DNA from: Enteractinococcus helveticum
GTDB taxonomy: Bacteria; Actinomycetota; Actinomycetes; Actinomycetales; Micrococcaceae
NCBI RefSeq assembly: GCF_020742345.1
Contig: NZ_DYXC01000020.1
Span: 1 to 14,711 of the forward strand
Direction of reading: 5' to 3'
DNA: 14,711 nucleotides
Shown here: piece by piece, positions 5,342 through 12,434 of the stretch
How positions within the stretch are numbered: position 1 is the first letter of the stretch
Layout of the letters: the number at the start of each line of letters is the position of its first letter
Position numbers and translations under genes: made by a program
The notes under the pieces: model-generated
The model's input: the letters and a program-made list of their open reading frames with translations, nothing else
Told to the model about the DNA's origin: nothing
Databases searched by the model: none

Positions 5342-7273
5342 ATGTCGGATAACACAGCTGACCACAAGTCCAGTGACCCGGATGTACCACCCGAAGATGT
5401 AGAGGACACCGTGGTCAAAACTGATCCCGAGGTCGATGAGGAAGTCCAAGACCTCAAGGCCCAAGACCGCTCCGATGTGCTGCCGCAGGACATCCAGATT
5501 CGCAACCTGGACTCCGACGACACCACCACGCTGAAACTGCTGCGCCAAGGCGTGCGGTTAAAACGCGGCCTGATTACTCCGCGCGTGTTTTACCCGGCGA
5601 TCATCGTCTTAGCACTCACCGCAACCATCTCCATCGTCTTCCCCGACGCCTCGGGCAGGGCCCTGCTGGGCGCCCAAGCATGGATTGTAGACACCCTGGG
5701 CTGGTACTACATTCTGATCATGTTCGGGTTCATTATCTTCTGCCTGTTCGTGGCGTTATCCAAATACGGCAGGATCAAACTCGGCGACACCGACGATCAA
5801 CCAGAATTCTCCCGCGGCGCCTGGTTCTCGATGCTCTTTGCCACCGGTATGGGCATCGGGCTGATCTTCTACGGCGTCGGCGAACCGCTCACCTATGCAA
5901 CCGTGGAGCCCAAACCCGGTTGGGAGGGCACCCCCGAAGAACTCGCCCAACTGGGGATGGCCCAAACGTTCTTACACTGGGGCTTGCACCCCTGGGCGGT
6001 CTACGGGGTCCTGGGACTCGGGGTGGCCTATACCATCCATCGCCGTGGTCGGCCCGTGTCGATCCGCTGGGTGTTTGAACCCCTGATCGGTGCCAAACGG
6101 GTCAAAGGTTGGATGGGCGACACAGTCGATGTGTTAGCGATTTTCGGCACCATGGCCGGTGTTGCCACCTCACTGGGACTGGGTGTGCAACAGATCGCCA
6201 CCGGGCTGCAACACCTAGGTGTCGTGGATCAAGCCGACAATACGTTATTGATTGTCTTGATCATCGTCATCACCTTCATTGCCACCGCCTCGGTGGTGTC
6301 GGGCATTGGTAGAGGCATGAAGTGGATCTCCTCGATCAACCTGTCGTTGGCCGGGGTGCTGACCATTTCCGCACTGCTGCTGGGCCCCACCCTGTTTCTG
6401 GTCGAAAACTTCATCGAATCACTGGGCGTGTGGCTGGCGAACTTCTTTGAAATGTCGTTTGACATCGGCGCCTACGCCGGACCGGAAGGCAGCACCTGGT
6501 ACTCAACCTGGACCCTGTTCTACTGGGGCTGGTGGATCGCCTGGGCGCCGTTTGTTGGTATCTTTATTGCCCGGGTATCGCGCGGGCGGACCATCCGAGA
6601 ATTCATTATCGGCGTCATGCTGGTCCCCACCCTGGTGGGCATGCTGTGGTTCGGTGTGCTGGGCGGTTCCGGTATTTACCGCCAACTGTTCGGTGAAGGG
6701 GATCTGGTCACCGACGGCGAAGTCTCACCTGAAGGATCGCTCTTCACCGTGCTCCAAGACCTGCCCCTGGGGACCGTATTTTCGATCATCGGGATTATCC
6801 TGGTGGTGCTGTTTTTCATTACCTCGTCCGACTCTGGATCCTTGGTCCAAAACATGCTCACCGCCGGTGGTCACCCGAACCCGCCGACCTGGTCGCGCAT
6901 CTTATTTTCGGTATTAGAAGGAGCCATTGCCATCGGGCTGCTGCTGGCCGGTGGACTCGAAGGCCTACAAGCCGCATCCCTGGCCACCGCGCTACCGTTT
7001 TCGATCATCATGGTGTTCATGGCGATCGCCGTGTACCGCGGGCTGCGACTCGACTCCGCCCTGGCAACCCAGGCCCAACTGGAACGCCGCATGAAACTCT
7101 TTTCCAAACACGTCGGCGACGTCTACCAGCTCAATGAGGATCTGGCCCATGCCAGCCGCCGCAGCCCCGACGGCAAACCCATCGACTACCGGATCTCCGC
7201 GACCACCGGGCCGCGTCGTCGTGGCAATACCGGCACGCGCATGCGCGACCTCCGCAAAGCCGAAGACGACTAG
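5342..7273 (+). CDS. BCCT-family (betaine/carnitine/choline) transporter, BetP-like
   Basis: A 643-residue Na+-coupled osmolyte transporter with about 12 membrane segments between residues 83 and 565. Key motifs: the glycine stretch GMGIG (169-173), in the BetP form rather than the CaiT form, followed by FYGVGEPL; HWGLHPWAVY (212-221); the tryptophan box FYWGWWIAWAP (393-403) and RVSRGRTIREF (411-421); FFITSSDSGS (491-500). These point to a Na+/betaine-type symporter, and uptake of glycine betaine for osmoprotection is inferred. The ~80-residue N-terminal tail is strongly acidic and the last ~70 residues are Arg/Lys-rich, the tail arrangement tied to osmosensing in BetP. The ATG follows a purine-rich GGAAAGGATAGG ribosome-binding site. 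It lies 58 bases after the ASST-like gene, with no terminator seen between, so cotranscription is possible. The stop is shared with the convergent MFS gene. Confidence 0.94.
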   Translation: MSDNTADHKSSDPDVPPEDVEDTVVKTDPEVDEEVQDLKAQDRSDVLPQDIQIRNLDSDDTTTLKLLRQGVRLKRGLITPRVFYPAIIVLALTATISIVFPDASGRALLGAQAWIVDTLGWYYILIMFGFIIFCLFVALSKYGRIKLGDTDDQPEFSRGAWFSMLFATGMGIGLIFYGVGEPLTYATVEPKPGWEGTPEELAQLGMAQTFLHWGLHPWAVYGVLGLGVAYTIHRRGRPVSIRWVFEPLIGAKRVKGWMGDTVDVLAIFGTMAGVATSLGLGVQQIATGLQHLGVVDQADNTLLIVLIIVITFIATASVVSGIGRGMKWISSINLSLAGVLTISALLLGPTLFLVENFIESLGVWLANFFEMSFDIGAYAGPEGSTWYSTWTLFYWGWWIAWAPFVGIFIARVSRGRTIREFIIGVMLVPTLVGMLWFGVLGGSGIYRQLFGEGDLVTDGEVSPEGSLFTVLQDLPLGTVFSIIGIILVVLFFITSSDSGSLVQNMLTAGGHPNPPTWSRILFSVLEGAIAIGLLLAGGLEGLQAASLATALPFSIIMVFMAIAVYRGLRLDSALATQAQLERRMKLFSKHVGDVYQLNEDLAHASRRSPDGKPIDYRISATTGPRRRGNTGTRMRDLRKAEDD

Positions 7274-8709
7274 TCAGCCACCGCAACCGTTTCGGATTGA
7301 TCGATGTGACGTTTCGGACGGAAAAAGATTGCTCCGATGACCGGGATCAGCATCAGCACCGCGCCCCAGATCAGGGCGTTGTGCATGCCGGTCATCTGGG
7401 CGTCCAGCGGATCTTCACCCTGGCCCGCGCCAACCACCGCCGCCACCGACATGACGGTAATGTACAGGGCGGTACCACCGGCGGCAGCCACCTGCTGCAG
7501 CGTGGAAAAGATTGCCGAACCATGCTGATACAGCCCGCCCGGCAGCGCGGACAGTGCCGAGGTCATTAACGGTCCCATCATCATGCCGATGCCCACCGCC
7601 ATTAAAATATTCCACAAAATCACCGTCCACAGTGGACTTTGTGCCTGCAGGGTCACCATGCCCCACATGCCGGTCGCACCAATCAGCGAACCGGGGATCA
7701 ACAACGGGCGGGCGCCGACGGCGTCGAACATGCGTCCCACAAAGATACCCAGCACACCCATCAGCACACCCGAGGGCAGCATAACCATACCGGCAACCTG
7801 GGCGTCAAAGCCCAGAACCTGTTGGATATACATGGGCAACACAATAAAGGTCCCGAACATGGCCATTGAGGAAATGATGGTCAGCATGATGGCAAATGCG
7901 TAGGTTGGCACCGCAAAGACGCGGATGTTCAGAAACGCGTTATGGCCCAGGGCCAGCTGACGCAACACGAAGATGATCAACGAAGTACCGCCGATGACCA
8001 GTGGGATCCAGGCCGGCAGCAGCGCCACCCCGCGGGCGGCTTCACCCAGTGAGCTTAGCCCATAGATCAGACCCGCAAAGCCCACCGCAGACAGGAGGAC
8101 CGAGAGGACATCCAATTGCATGGCCCGGGTTTCGGTAACGTTGCGCATCAGCGCCCCGCCGATCACTAGGGTGAGGACGGCGATGGGCAGCACGGTCCAG
8201 AACATCCAGCGCCAGTCGAGCTGTTCCAAAATGATGCCACCTACGGTTGGGCCCAGAGCCGGTGCGGCTGAGATGACCATCCCGACGATGCCCATCACGC
8301 GGCCGCGCTTTTCAAATGGCACCAGGTTTAACACGGTGGTCATCAGCAGTGGCATCATGATGGCTGTGCCGAAGGCTTGGATGACCCGACCGACCACCAG
8401 CAACAGGAAGACCGGTGCCAGGGCGGCCACCACCGTGCCGATGGTAAAAATGGTCATTGCGGCCAGGTAGACGCTGCGGATACGGAACCGGGTCAGAATC
8501 CAGCCGGTGGTGGGAATGATCACGGCCATGGTGAGCATAAACGCCGTGGTCACCCACTGCACCGTGGCTTCGGTGATATTGAACTCGACCATCAGCCGGG
8601 GCAGTGCCACCGACATAATGGTTTCGTTGAGGATGACCACGAATGCGGCGACCGACAGGATAGCGATCACACGAAACGGACTAGCGGGTTGCGTCGTGGG
8701 TTGGGACAT
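7270..8709 (-). CDS. MFS transporter, DHA2 (EmrB/QacA-type, 14-TM) drug:H+ antiporter family
   Basis: A 479-residue membrane protein, about 14 predicted hydrophobic segments, the length typical of DHA2 exporters. Visible: motif D1-like LNETIMSVALP (27-37), the motif A region GWILTRFRIRSV (69-80), R-x-x-Q-x-x-G (108-114) in segment 4, and the antiporter motif C around GMVISAAPALGPTVGG (143-158). These support proton-driven export; the substrate (drug, metabolite or peptide-like) cannot be read from sequence. The resemblance is to the LmrB/EmrB group, and I assign no symbol. The ATG has only an AAAGG 11 nt upstream, a long spacing. It follows the other MFS gene by 154 bases in the same direction. 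Its TAG stop overlaps the BCCT TAG on the other strand. No regulator gene of the TetR or MarR type is adjacent, unusual for this family. Confidence 0.9.
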   Translation of the reverse strand: MSQPTTQPASPFRVIAILSVAAFVVILNETIMSVALPRLMVEFNITEATVQWVTTAFMLTMAVIIPTTGWILTRFRIRSVYLAAMTIFTIGTVVAALAPVFLLLVVGRVIQAFGTAIMMPLLMTTVLNLVPFEKRGRVMGIVGMVISAAPALGPTVGGIILEQLDWRWMFWTVLPIAVLTLVIGGALMRNVTETRAMQLDVLSVLLSAVGFAGLIYGLSSLGEAARGVALLPAWIPLVIGGTSLIIFVLRQLALGHNAFLNIRVFAVPTYAFAIMLTIISSMAMFGTFIVLPMYIQQVLGFDAQVAGMVMLPSGVLMGVLGIFVGRMFDAVGARPLLIPGSLIGATGMWGMVTLQAQSPLWTVILWNILMAVGIGMMMGPLMTSALSALPGGLYQHGSAIFSTLQQVAAAGGTALYITVMSVAAVVGAGQGEDPLDAQMTGMHNALIWGAVLMLIPVIGAIFFRPKRHIDQSETVAVAD

Positions 8710-8752
8710 GACCGCACAGACCTTTCAGCAGGTATAAGAAATATCAAAACGG

Positions 8753-8765
8753 CACCCACCGGGTG
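8753..8765 (-). other. Small hairpin between the two MFS genes, possible weak terminator
   Basis: CACCC-N3-GGGTG is a perfect 5-bp inverted repeat; on the minus strand it is followed by CCGTTTTG, a short T run. It sits about 100 bases past the upstream MFS stop and 43 bases before the downstream start. It could stop some readthrough, or be chance. The rest of 8710-8863 has an A/T-rich stretch (8731-8748) that may hold the -10 of the downstream gene and a loose CCTGC-N10-GCAGG repeat (8792-8811), but no clear promoter pair. Confidence 0.25.
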
Positions 8766-8863
8766 TGGCGAGTACGTGGAAGGCGGTGAACCCTGCCAGA
8801 AGTTGTGCAGGCCTCGTCAGGGAGCCTAACGAAAGTTCACCCCTTGATCCAACACGAAAACCG

Positions 8864-10219
8864 CTAATCCTGCAAATCTTTGCCCGTGGTCTCAGGTGCC
8901 AGGATGAACATTGCGACGACGGCGAGCATCACCGTGGCCGCCGCGAACATAAATGCTCCGGTCAGGCCGAAGGCCGGGACGAGATGGGTCACAAATAGCA
9001 GCGGCCCGATGCCCGCAGAAATTCGGGAGACCGCCGAAGCCCAACCGAAACCCGAAGACCGCAGGCTCGTGGGATACAGCTCCGAGGCGTAGGCGTACAT
9101 GACCGGGATGGCGACCTGGATGATCAGCCCGTACACCAGCACCAGCGGGAGCACAGCGGCCGGGACATGAAGGAATGCCGCCACGATCACCAACAGGATA
9201 GACCCGGTCACTGCCGCGATGGCCAGCAGGGGTCTGCGTCCGGTGGTCTCAACCAGCACGGTGGCGAGCAGCGCACCCACTAATCCGATGGCGGCCATGC
9301 CACCGGTGGTCAGAAATGCTTGAGTTTGGGCAAAACCGGCGTCCATGAGGAAGGTCGGCAGCCACTGCAGGGAGACGTAATAGACGAACATGACGGTCAA
9401 AAACAGCAGCCAGACGGCCAAGGTTGTGCGCCAAGAAAACGACCAGACGCGTCGGAGTTGGTCGACGACGGCGCCCGCTGACATTTTGGGAATGTCTTGC
9501 ATCGTGTCGAGTCGGTAGGCCACGGGTTTGGCACCCGTGGCCTTGACGAGTTGATCGATGACCTCTCGGGCCTTATCGTGTTGATTCGTCCGGATCAAAA
9601 ACATCGGTGATTCCGGGATCCACAGGCGCACAAAGATTAACAGGATGGCCGGTAATACCATGGCCAGTAACGGTGGCCGCCAGTCAGCCCAGATGGTCAC
9701 CAGCCACGCGGAGACAAACCCCGCCAGCGCGGCACCGACCGGCCACCAGGCGTCCATGGCGGTGAGCACTCGGCCGCGGTGTTTGCGCGGGGTAAATTCT
9801 CCCACCAGGGCATAATCAACCGGGATGGCCCCACCTAATCCGAAGCCGGCCAGAAATCGCAGGATGGCAAAGACGACGATATTCGGCGCAAAGACCCCGG
9901 CAATTGTGAAGGCCGCGAATACGGCGATGGTTGCCGAAAATGCGGCTTTGCGACCGATCCGGTCGGCAATGGTCGCCCACACGAAAGCGCCCAGGGCCAT
10001 GCCCAGCAGGTTGGCCGTGCCGATCCAGGCCGCTTGGCCCGGTGTGAGGTTCCATGCTTCGGATAACAACGGGATGAGGATCCCATTGAGGGAAACATCC
10101 CAGGCATCGAACATGAAACCCAGGCCACCGATAATAAAAATGCGGCCCTGGACATTCCATTTCCACGCAAGAGACTGAACGACTTCGCTGCCGGATGGCA
10201 CGTATTGGGTTTGACTCAC
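8864..10219 (-). CDS. MFS metabolite:H+ / sugar-porter-like transporter
   Basis: A 451-residue 12-TM transporter of the sugar-porter / aromatic acid symporter-like MFS groups. Visible: the acidic first segment FMFDAWDVSLNG (35-46), motif A ADRIGRK (85-91), RFLAGFGLGGAIPVDYALVGEF (121-142) with its charged turn PRKHRGR, the central ESPMFLIRT (203-211), YASELYPTSLRSSGFGW (377-393) and the terminal PETTGKDLQD (442-451), which matches the sugar-porter PETKG ending. Substrate could be an organic acid, sugar or aromatic compound and is not determined. The start is GTG; TACGAT ends 6 nt upstream, and the only purine run (GAAGG) is too close to act as a normal Shine-Dalgarno, so a leaderless message is likely. 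It is 76 bases downstream of the lipoprotein gene. Confidence 0.88.
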   Translation of the reverse strand: MSQTQYVPSGSEVVQSLAWKWNVQGRIFIIGGLGFMFDAWDVSLNGILIPLLSEAWNLTPGQAAWIGTANLLGMALGAFVWATIADRIGRKAAFSATIAVFAAFTIAGVFAPNIVVFAILRFLAGFGLGGAIPVDYALVGEFTPRKHRGRVLTAMDAWWPVGAALAGFVSAWLVTIWADWRPPLLAMVLPAILLIFVRLWIPESPMFLIRTNQHDKAREVIDQLVKATGAKPVAYRLDTMQDIPKMSAGAVVDQLRRVWSFSWRTTLAVWLLFLTVMFVYYVSLQWLPTFLMDAGFAQTQAFLTTGGMAAIGLVGALLATVLVETTGRRPLLAIAAVTGSILLVIVAAFLHVPAAVLPLVLVYGLIIQVAIPVMYAYASELYPTSLRSSGFGWASAVSRISAGIGPLLFVTHLVPAFGLTGAFMFAAATVMLAVVAMFILAPETTGKDLQD

Positions 10220-10225
10220 ACCTTC

Positions 10226-10231
10226 ATCGTA
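10226..10231 (-). promoter_or_regulatory. Putative -10 element (leaderless) of the 10219 MFS gene
   Basis: TACGAT on the minus strand ends 6 nt before the GTG start, in the position seen for other leaderless genes here. No good -35 match is present at 17-18 nt. The neighbouring bases GAAGG abut the start with 1 nt spacing, so they do not form a usable ribosome-binding site. Confidence 0.35.
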
Positions 10232-10295
10232 ATCCGCCGGAGCATAGCCCGCAGATGGTGTGCGTTACGAATACTTGAGAATGCGCGTAAGAGTT

Positions 10296-11051
10296 TTATT
10301 CTGCGGGTGCGACGGCGGCGGTAAAGATCTCCAACGCGCGTTGGGTGGCGGCGTCGTTGAATTGCTGCTCGGCGTCGTCTTCGAGTTCATCAGCAATAAC
10401 CTGTGGGGGATAGGCGGCCGCGTAACGCAGGAAGATGTCATTGGAGACGACTTCGATCATCCGCCCGGTGAGCTGATTGGATGTGACAACCTGCCAAGTG
10501 TGGACCTCAACTGGTCGGCCGCCAGCTTCGGCGGAGGTGACATCGTGTTCGATCGCGTTTTCGTATTCTTCCACGCACGAGGTGTCAGTGTGTTCGTAGG
10601 CTTCGTGCAGTGCTTCGGAACTAGCAGCCTCATTGGCATAAAACACGGTGACCGTTTCACCACTGGAATGCTCATCCAAGTTAGCATCTGCCTCGAACGT
10701 CGCGCGCACGCTGGCGGGCTGAGCATCAAGCAGCAGGTTATATTGTGCAGCACCGGCTTGCTGACACAGGTCTGGGTCCTCGGTGCCAGATAATGCAGAA
10801 GCCATCGCGTAAATATCCGGCCACTGCTCTTGTAAGGTCATCACCTGGGTGACATCAAAATCGGTTTCCAAGGTCTCCGCGAGTGCGGTTTCTTGTGGGG
10901 TTTCTGCGGGTGCTTCGGGCACGTCCAGCTCCGATTGGTCACCCCCGCCGTTGGGGGAGTCGGCGTCATTGGAGGTACAACCGGCCAACAGGAGACCGGC
11001 GGTCAGGCCGATTGCGGTGGCACGCAGCAGGGAGGAACCAGGAATCGTCAT
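10296..11051 (-). CDS. Secreted lipoprotein of unknown function
   Basis: A 251-residue protein with a clear lipoprotein signal: MTIPGSSLLR, a hydrophobic stretch and the lipobox LLAGC with Cys25 lipidated. A disordered linker rich in D, P, E and T (26-60) follows. The folded part (about 65-250) is acidic, has two cysteines (Cys96, Cys158) that might pair, and shows alternating strands and helices such as ETVTVFYANEAASSEALHEA and VEVHTWQVVTSNQLTGRMIEVVSND. That layout is reminiscent of the extracellular sensor-like lipoprotein domains of actinobacteria, but I do not recognise a named family and claim no function. It should sit on the outer face of the membrane. The start is supported by TAGACT 6 nt upstream and by the good signal peptide; no Shine-Dalgarno is present. 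Expression is probably from its own promoter at 11058-11090. Confidence 0.85.
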   Translation of the reverse strand: MTIPGSSLLRATAIGLTAGLLLAGCTSNDADSPNGGGDQSELDVPEAPAETPQETALAETLETDFDVTQVMTLQEQWPDIYAMASALSGTEDPDLCQQAGAAQYNLLLDAQPASVRATFEADANLDEHSSGETVTVFYANEAASSEALHEAYEHTDTSCVEEYENAIEHDVTSAEAGGRPVEVHTWQVVTSNQLTGRMIEVVSNDIFLRYAAAYPPQVIADELEDDAEQQFNDAATQRALEIFTAAVAPAE

Positions 11052-11057
11052 GTCTTT

Positions 11058-11090
11058 AGTCTAAACACTGCGCGCAGTTGAAACTGACAG
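11058..11090 (-). promoter_or_regulatory. Putative leaderless promoter of the 11051 lipoprotein with palindromic operator-like sites
   Basis: On the minus strand the -10-like TAGACT (11058-11063) is 6 nt before the ATG. Just upstream, in the -35/-10 spacer region, lies the perfect 12-bp palindrome ACTGCGCGCAGT (11067-11078). It is followed by CAGTT-GA-AACTG (11075-11086, read on the plus strand as an overlapping repeat) and ACTG-A-CAGT (11083-11091). The repeated ACTG/CAGT half-sites suggest a tandem regulator-binding region. No good -35 hexamer is seen, as expected if an activator or alternative sigma factor is used. Confidence 0.4.
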
Positions 11091-11102
11091 TGCACACACT
11101 AA

Positions 11103-11118
11103 GCCACAGCTGCGTGGC
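11103..11118 (-). terminator. Short GC hairpin after the flavin reductase-like gene
   Basis: GCCAC-N6-GTGGC forms a perfect 5-bp stem starting 6 bases past the TAA. No T tract follows on the minus strand, so it is at best a weak terminator between this gene and the lipoprotein promoter. Confidence 0.25.
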
Positions 11119-11123
11119 GGGAT

Positions 11124-11627
11124 TTATGGTTCGATGATGCGTTCGGAGATGTCGTGGGCTGGGCGCAGCTCGCCGATGTCGCTGAGACGTAACGGGGTGA
11201 AGTGCCCGGAGGTTTCGGCCGCGATGACGCGTGCGGTGACGCAGACGTGGTCGCCGCCGTCGTCCAGCATGGAAATTTGTTCCACGACCATGCGATTTGG
11301 CAGTGCCGTGAGTAATGGCACCTCGTGCCGCGCCTCGACTTCGAGTCCGGCGAATTTATCGGTGTGTTGGCCGGATATGGTCGCAAAGTGTTCGGCCCAT
11401 GCGAGGTCATCTTGAGTCAGGAAGTGCACGGCGAACCGGTTGGCTAGCAGTCCGATCTTATACGTGTGGTTGGCCTTGGATAACCAGATGTTGTAGTGCT
11501 GGGGTTTCATGCTGGCCTGGGTGTGATAGCTCACCAGGCACCCGGCGCGTACGTTTTCTGCCGCGGTTGTCACGACGATTAACGAGGTGTTTTCTGAGCT
11601 CATCAGGGTGGCAAAGGGATTACTCAT
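11124..11627 (-). CDS. Flavin reductase-like domain protein, coupled to the RibD-C reductase
   Basis: A 167-residue split-barrel protein of the Flavin_Reduct type. Visible: SLIVVTTA (15-22), RAGCLVSYHTQASMKPQHYNIWLSK (27-51), matching the 'AG.T.S....S..PP....' flavin-binding strand of the family in an altered form, KIGLLANRFAVHFL (57-70), and the acidic DDGGDHVCVTARV (122-134), which corresponds to the 'GDH.l..g.v' motif. FMN or FAD binding is inferred; the reaction is unknown. The chosen ATG at 11627 overlaps the upstream gene by 8 bases (ATGAGTAA) and has GAGGAT 7 nt upstream; a longer reading to 11759 would run inside the upstream gene and adds unrelated residues. The 8-base overlap implies translational coupling and a common function with the reductase. 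It is short compared with full flavin-dependent monooxygenase reductases, but typical for stand-alone members. Confidence 0.85.
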   Translation of the reverse strand: MSNPFATLMSSENTSLIVVTTAAENVRAGCLVSYHTQASMKPQHYNIWLSKANHTYKIGLLANRFAVHFLTQDDLAWAEHFATISGQHTDKFAGLEVEARHEVPLLTALPNRMVVEQISMLDDGGDHVCVTARVIAAETSGHFTPLRLSDIGELRPAHDISERIIEP

Positions 11628-12384
11628 GGTTGGGATCCTCATCTCGGAGGGCTTCGTAGCGTAAGAACAGGGTGTGATCTTCGCCCATGACGTGTTGGAG
11701 TTGAAACCGGGTGATGCCCGCGCCATCGGGTCTGAGACTGACCGGCAAATTATCGCCACCCATCACCGGGGCGATCGATAACAAGAGTTCATCGAGCCGG
11801 TCGGCGGCTACGAACTCGCCTAATAGGGTCGGCCCACCTTCACACAACACAACCTGATAGCCGCGTTGTGCAAAAGCCTGCAGTGCGGTGTTGGGCTCAA
11901 CACGATCTTTGCCGGCAAAAACAATCTCGGCGTGCTGTTGTGCTTCAGCCAGCGCAGCAGGATCGGCCGACTCGCCGGTGATGATCATCGTCTTGGCATG
12001 CTCCGGTGCTTTGCGAAAGAGTTTGAGGTTCCAATTCAAATCCAGACTGCCGCTGACGATCGCCACCGGGGGAGTGGGCGGTTTGCCCGCTGCTTGGCGT
12101 GCGGCCATGGCCTCATCGGACAATCGCACCAGCCCGTAACCTTCTTTGCGGACCGTCTCTGCCCCGACCAGCACCACATCGGCGATTTGGCGCATCCGAC
12201 GAAAGAGGTCTTGGTCGACGTCGGTGGATAACGCGCCGACCTTACCGCCAATGGCCGCGGTACCATCCAGGCCCGCGACCATGTGCCCGGCGACCCAGCA
12301 CTCATAGCGAGGCGCACTGCGATCCACCGCCAGATAGGTGGCCATTGGGTCATCGACGGTGTTGCCAGGTGAAAGAATTTTCAT
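11620..12384 (-). CDS. Stand-alone pyrimidine reductase-family protein (RibD C-terminal domain)
   Basis: A 254-residue RibD_C-type reductase without the deaminase domain: there is no zinc-binding H-A-E / P-C-x-x-C region. Visible: MVAGLDGTAAIGG (35-47), which is the substrate-binding S-x-D-G region in altered form, LFRRMRQIADVVLVGAETVRKEGYG (60-84), typical for the NADPH-binding helix and G-x-x-T, and CEGGPTLLGEFVAADRLDELLLSIAP (181-206), the family signature E-G-G-P-x-L. The family reduces a pteridine- or pyrimidine-like substrate with NADPH. The closest recalled comparison is mycobacterial Rv2671, of similar length and domain content, reported to act as a dihydrofolate reductase analogue; that would be inference here. 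It ends with the 8-base overlap into the flavin reductase-like gene. TAGAGT 6 nt before the ATG and absence of a Shine-Dalgarno suggest a leaderless start. Confidence 0.88.
   Translation of the reverse strand: MKILSPGNTVDDPMATYLAVDRSAPRYECWVAGHMVAGLDGTAAIGGKVGALSTDVDQDLFRRMRQIADVVLVGAETVRKEGYGLVRLSDEAMAARQAAGKPPTPPVAIVSGSLDLNWNLKLFRKAPEHAKTMIITGESADPAALAEAQQHAEIVFAGKDRVEPNTALQAFAQRGYQVVLCEGGPTLLGEFVAADRLDELLLSIAPVMGGDNLPVSLRPDGAGITRFQLQHVMGEDHTLFLRYEALRDEDPNHE
11635..11640 (-). promoter_or_regulatory. Ribosome-binding site deciding the flavin reductase start
   Basis: GAGGAT on the minus strand, 7 nt before the ATG at 11627, lies inside the last codons of the upstream reductase gene. It supports the short start over the in-frame start at 11759. 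Confidence 0.7.
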
Positions 12385-12390
12385 GATGCC

Positions 12391-12424
12391 ACTCTACGAA
12401 TCTGGCCTGAGTACTGTCTGTACT
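12391..12424 (-). promoter_or_regulatory. Putative leaderless promoter of the reductase / flavin reductase pair
   Basis: On the minus strand TAGAGT (12391-12396) is 6 nt before the ATG and the -35-like CAGACA (12415-12420) is 18 nt upstream of it. The -35 lies within the perfect inverted repeat AGTAC-N5-GTACT (12410-12424), which could be an operator. The region is only 50 bases long, between the gatB stop and the reductase start, so readthrough from gatAB is also possible. Confidence 0.45.
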
Positions 12425-12434
12425 TGACCAAGAG

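Noticed and set aside
10265..10290. TTACG...CGTAA inverted repeat after the lipoprotein gene as a terminator
   Set aside because: The arms are only 5 bp with a 16-nt loop and no T tract; chance cannot be excluded.
11628..11759. Extended start for the flavin reductase-like gene
   Set aside because: The extra residues are the out-of-frame reading of the upstream reductase; GAGGAT sits correctly for the ATG at 11627.
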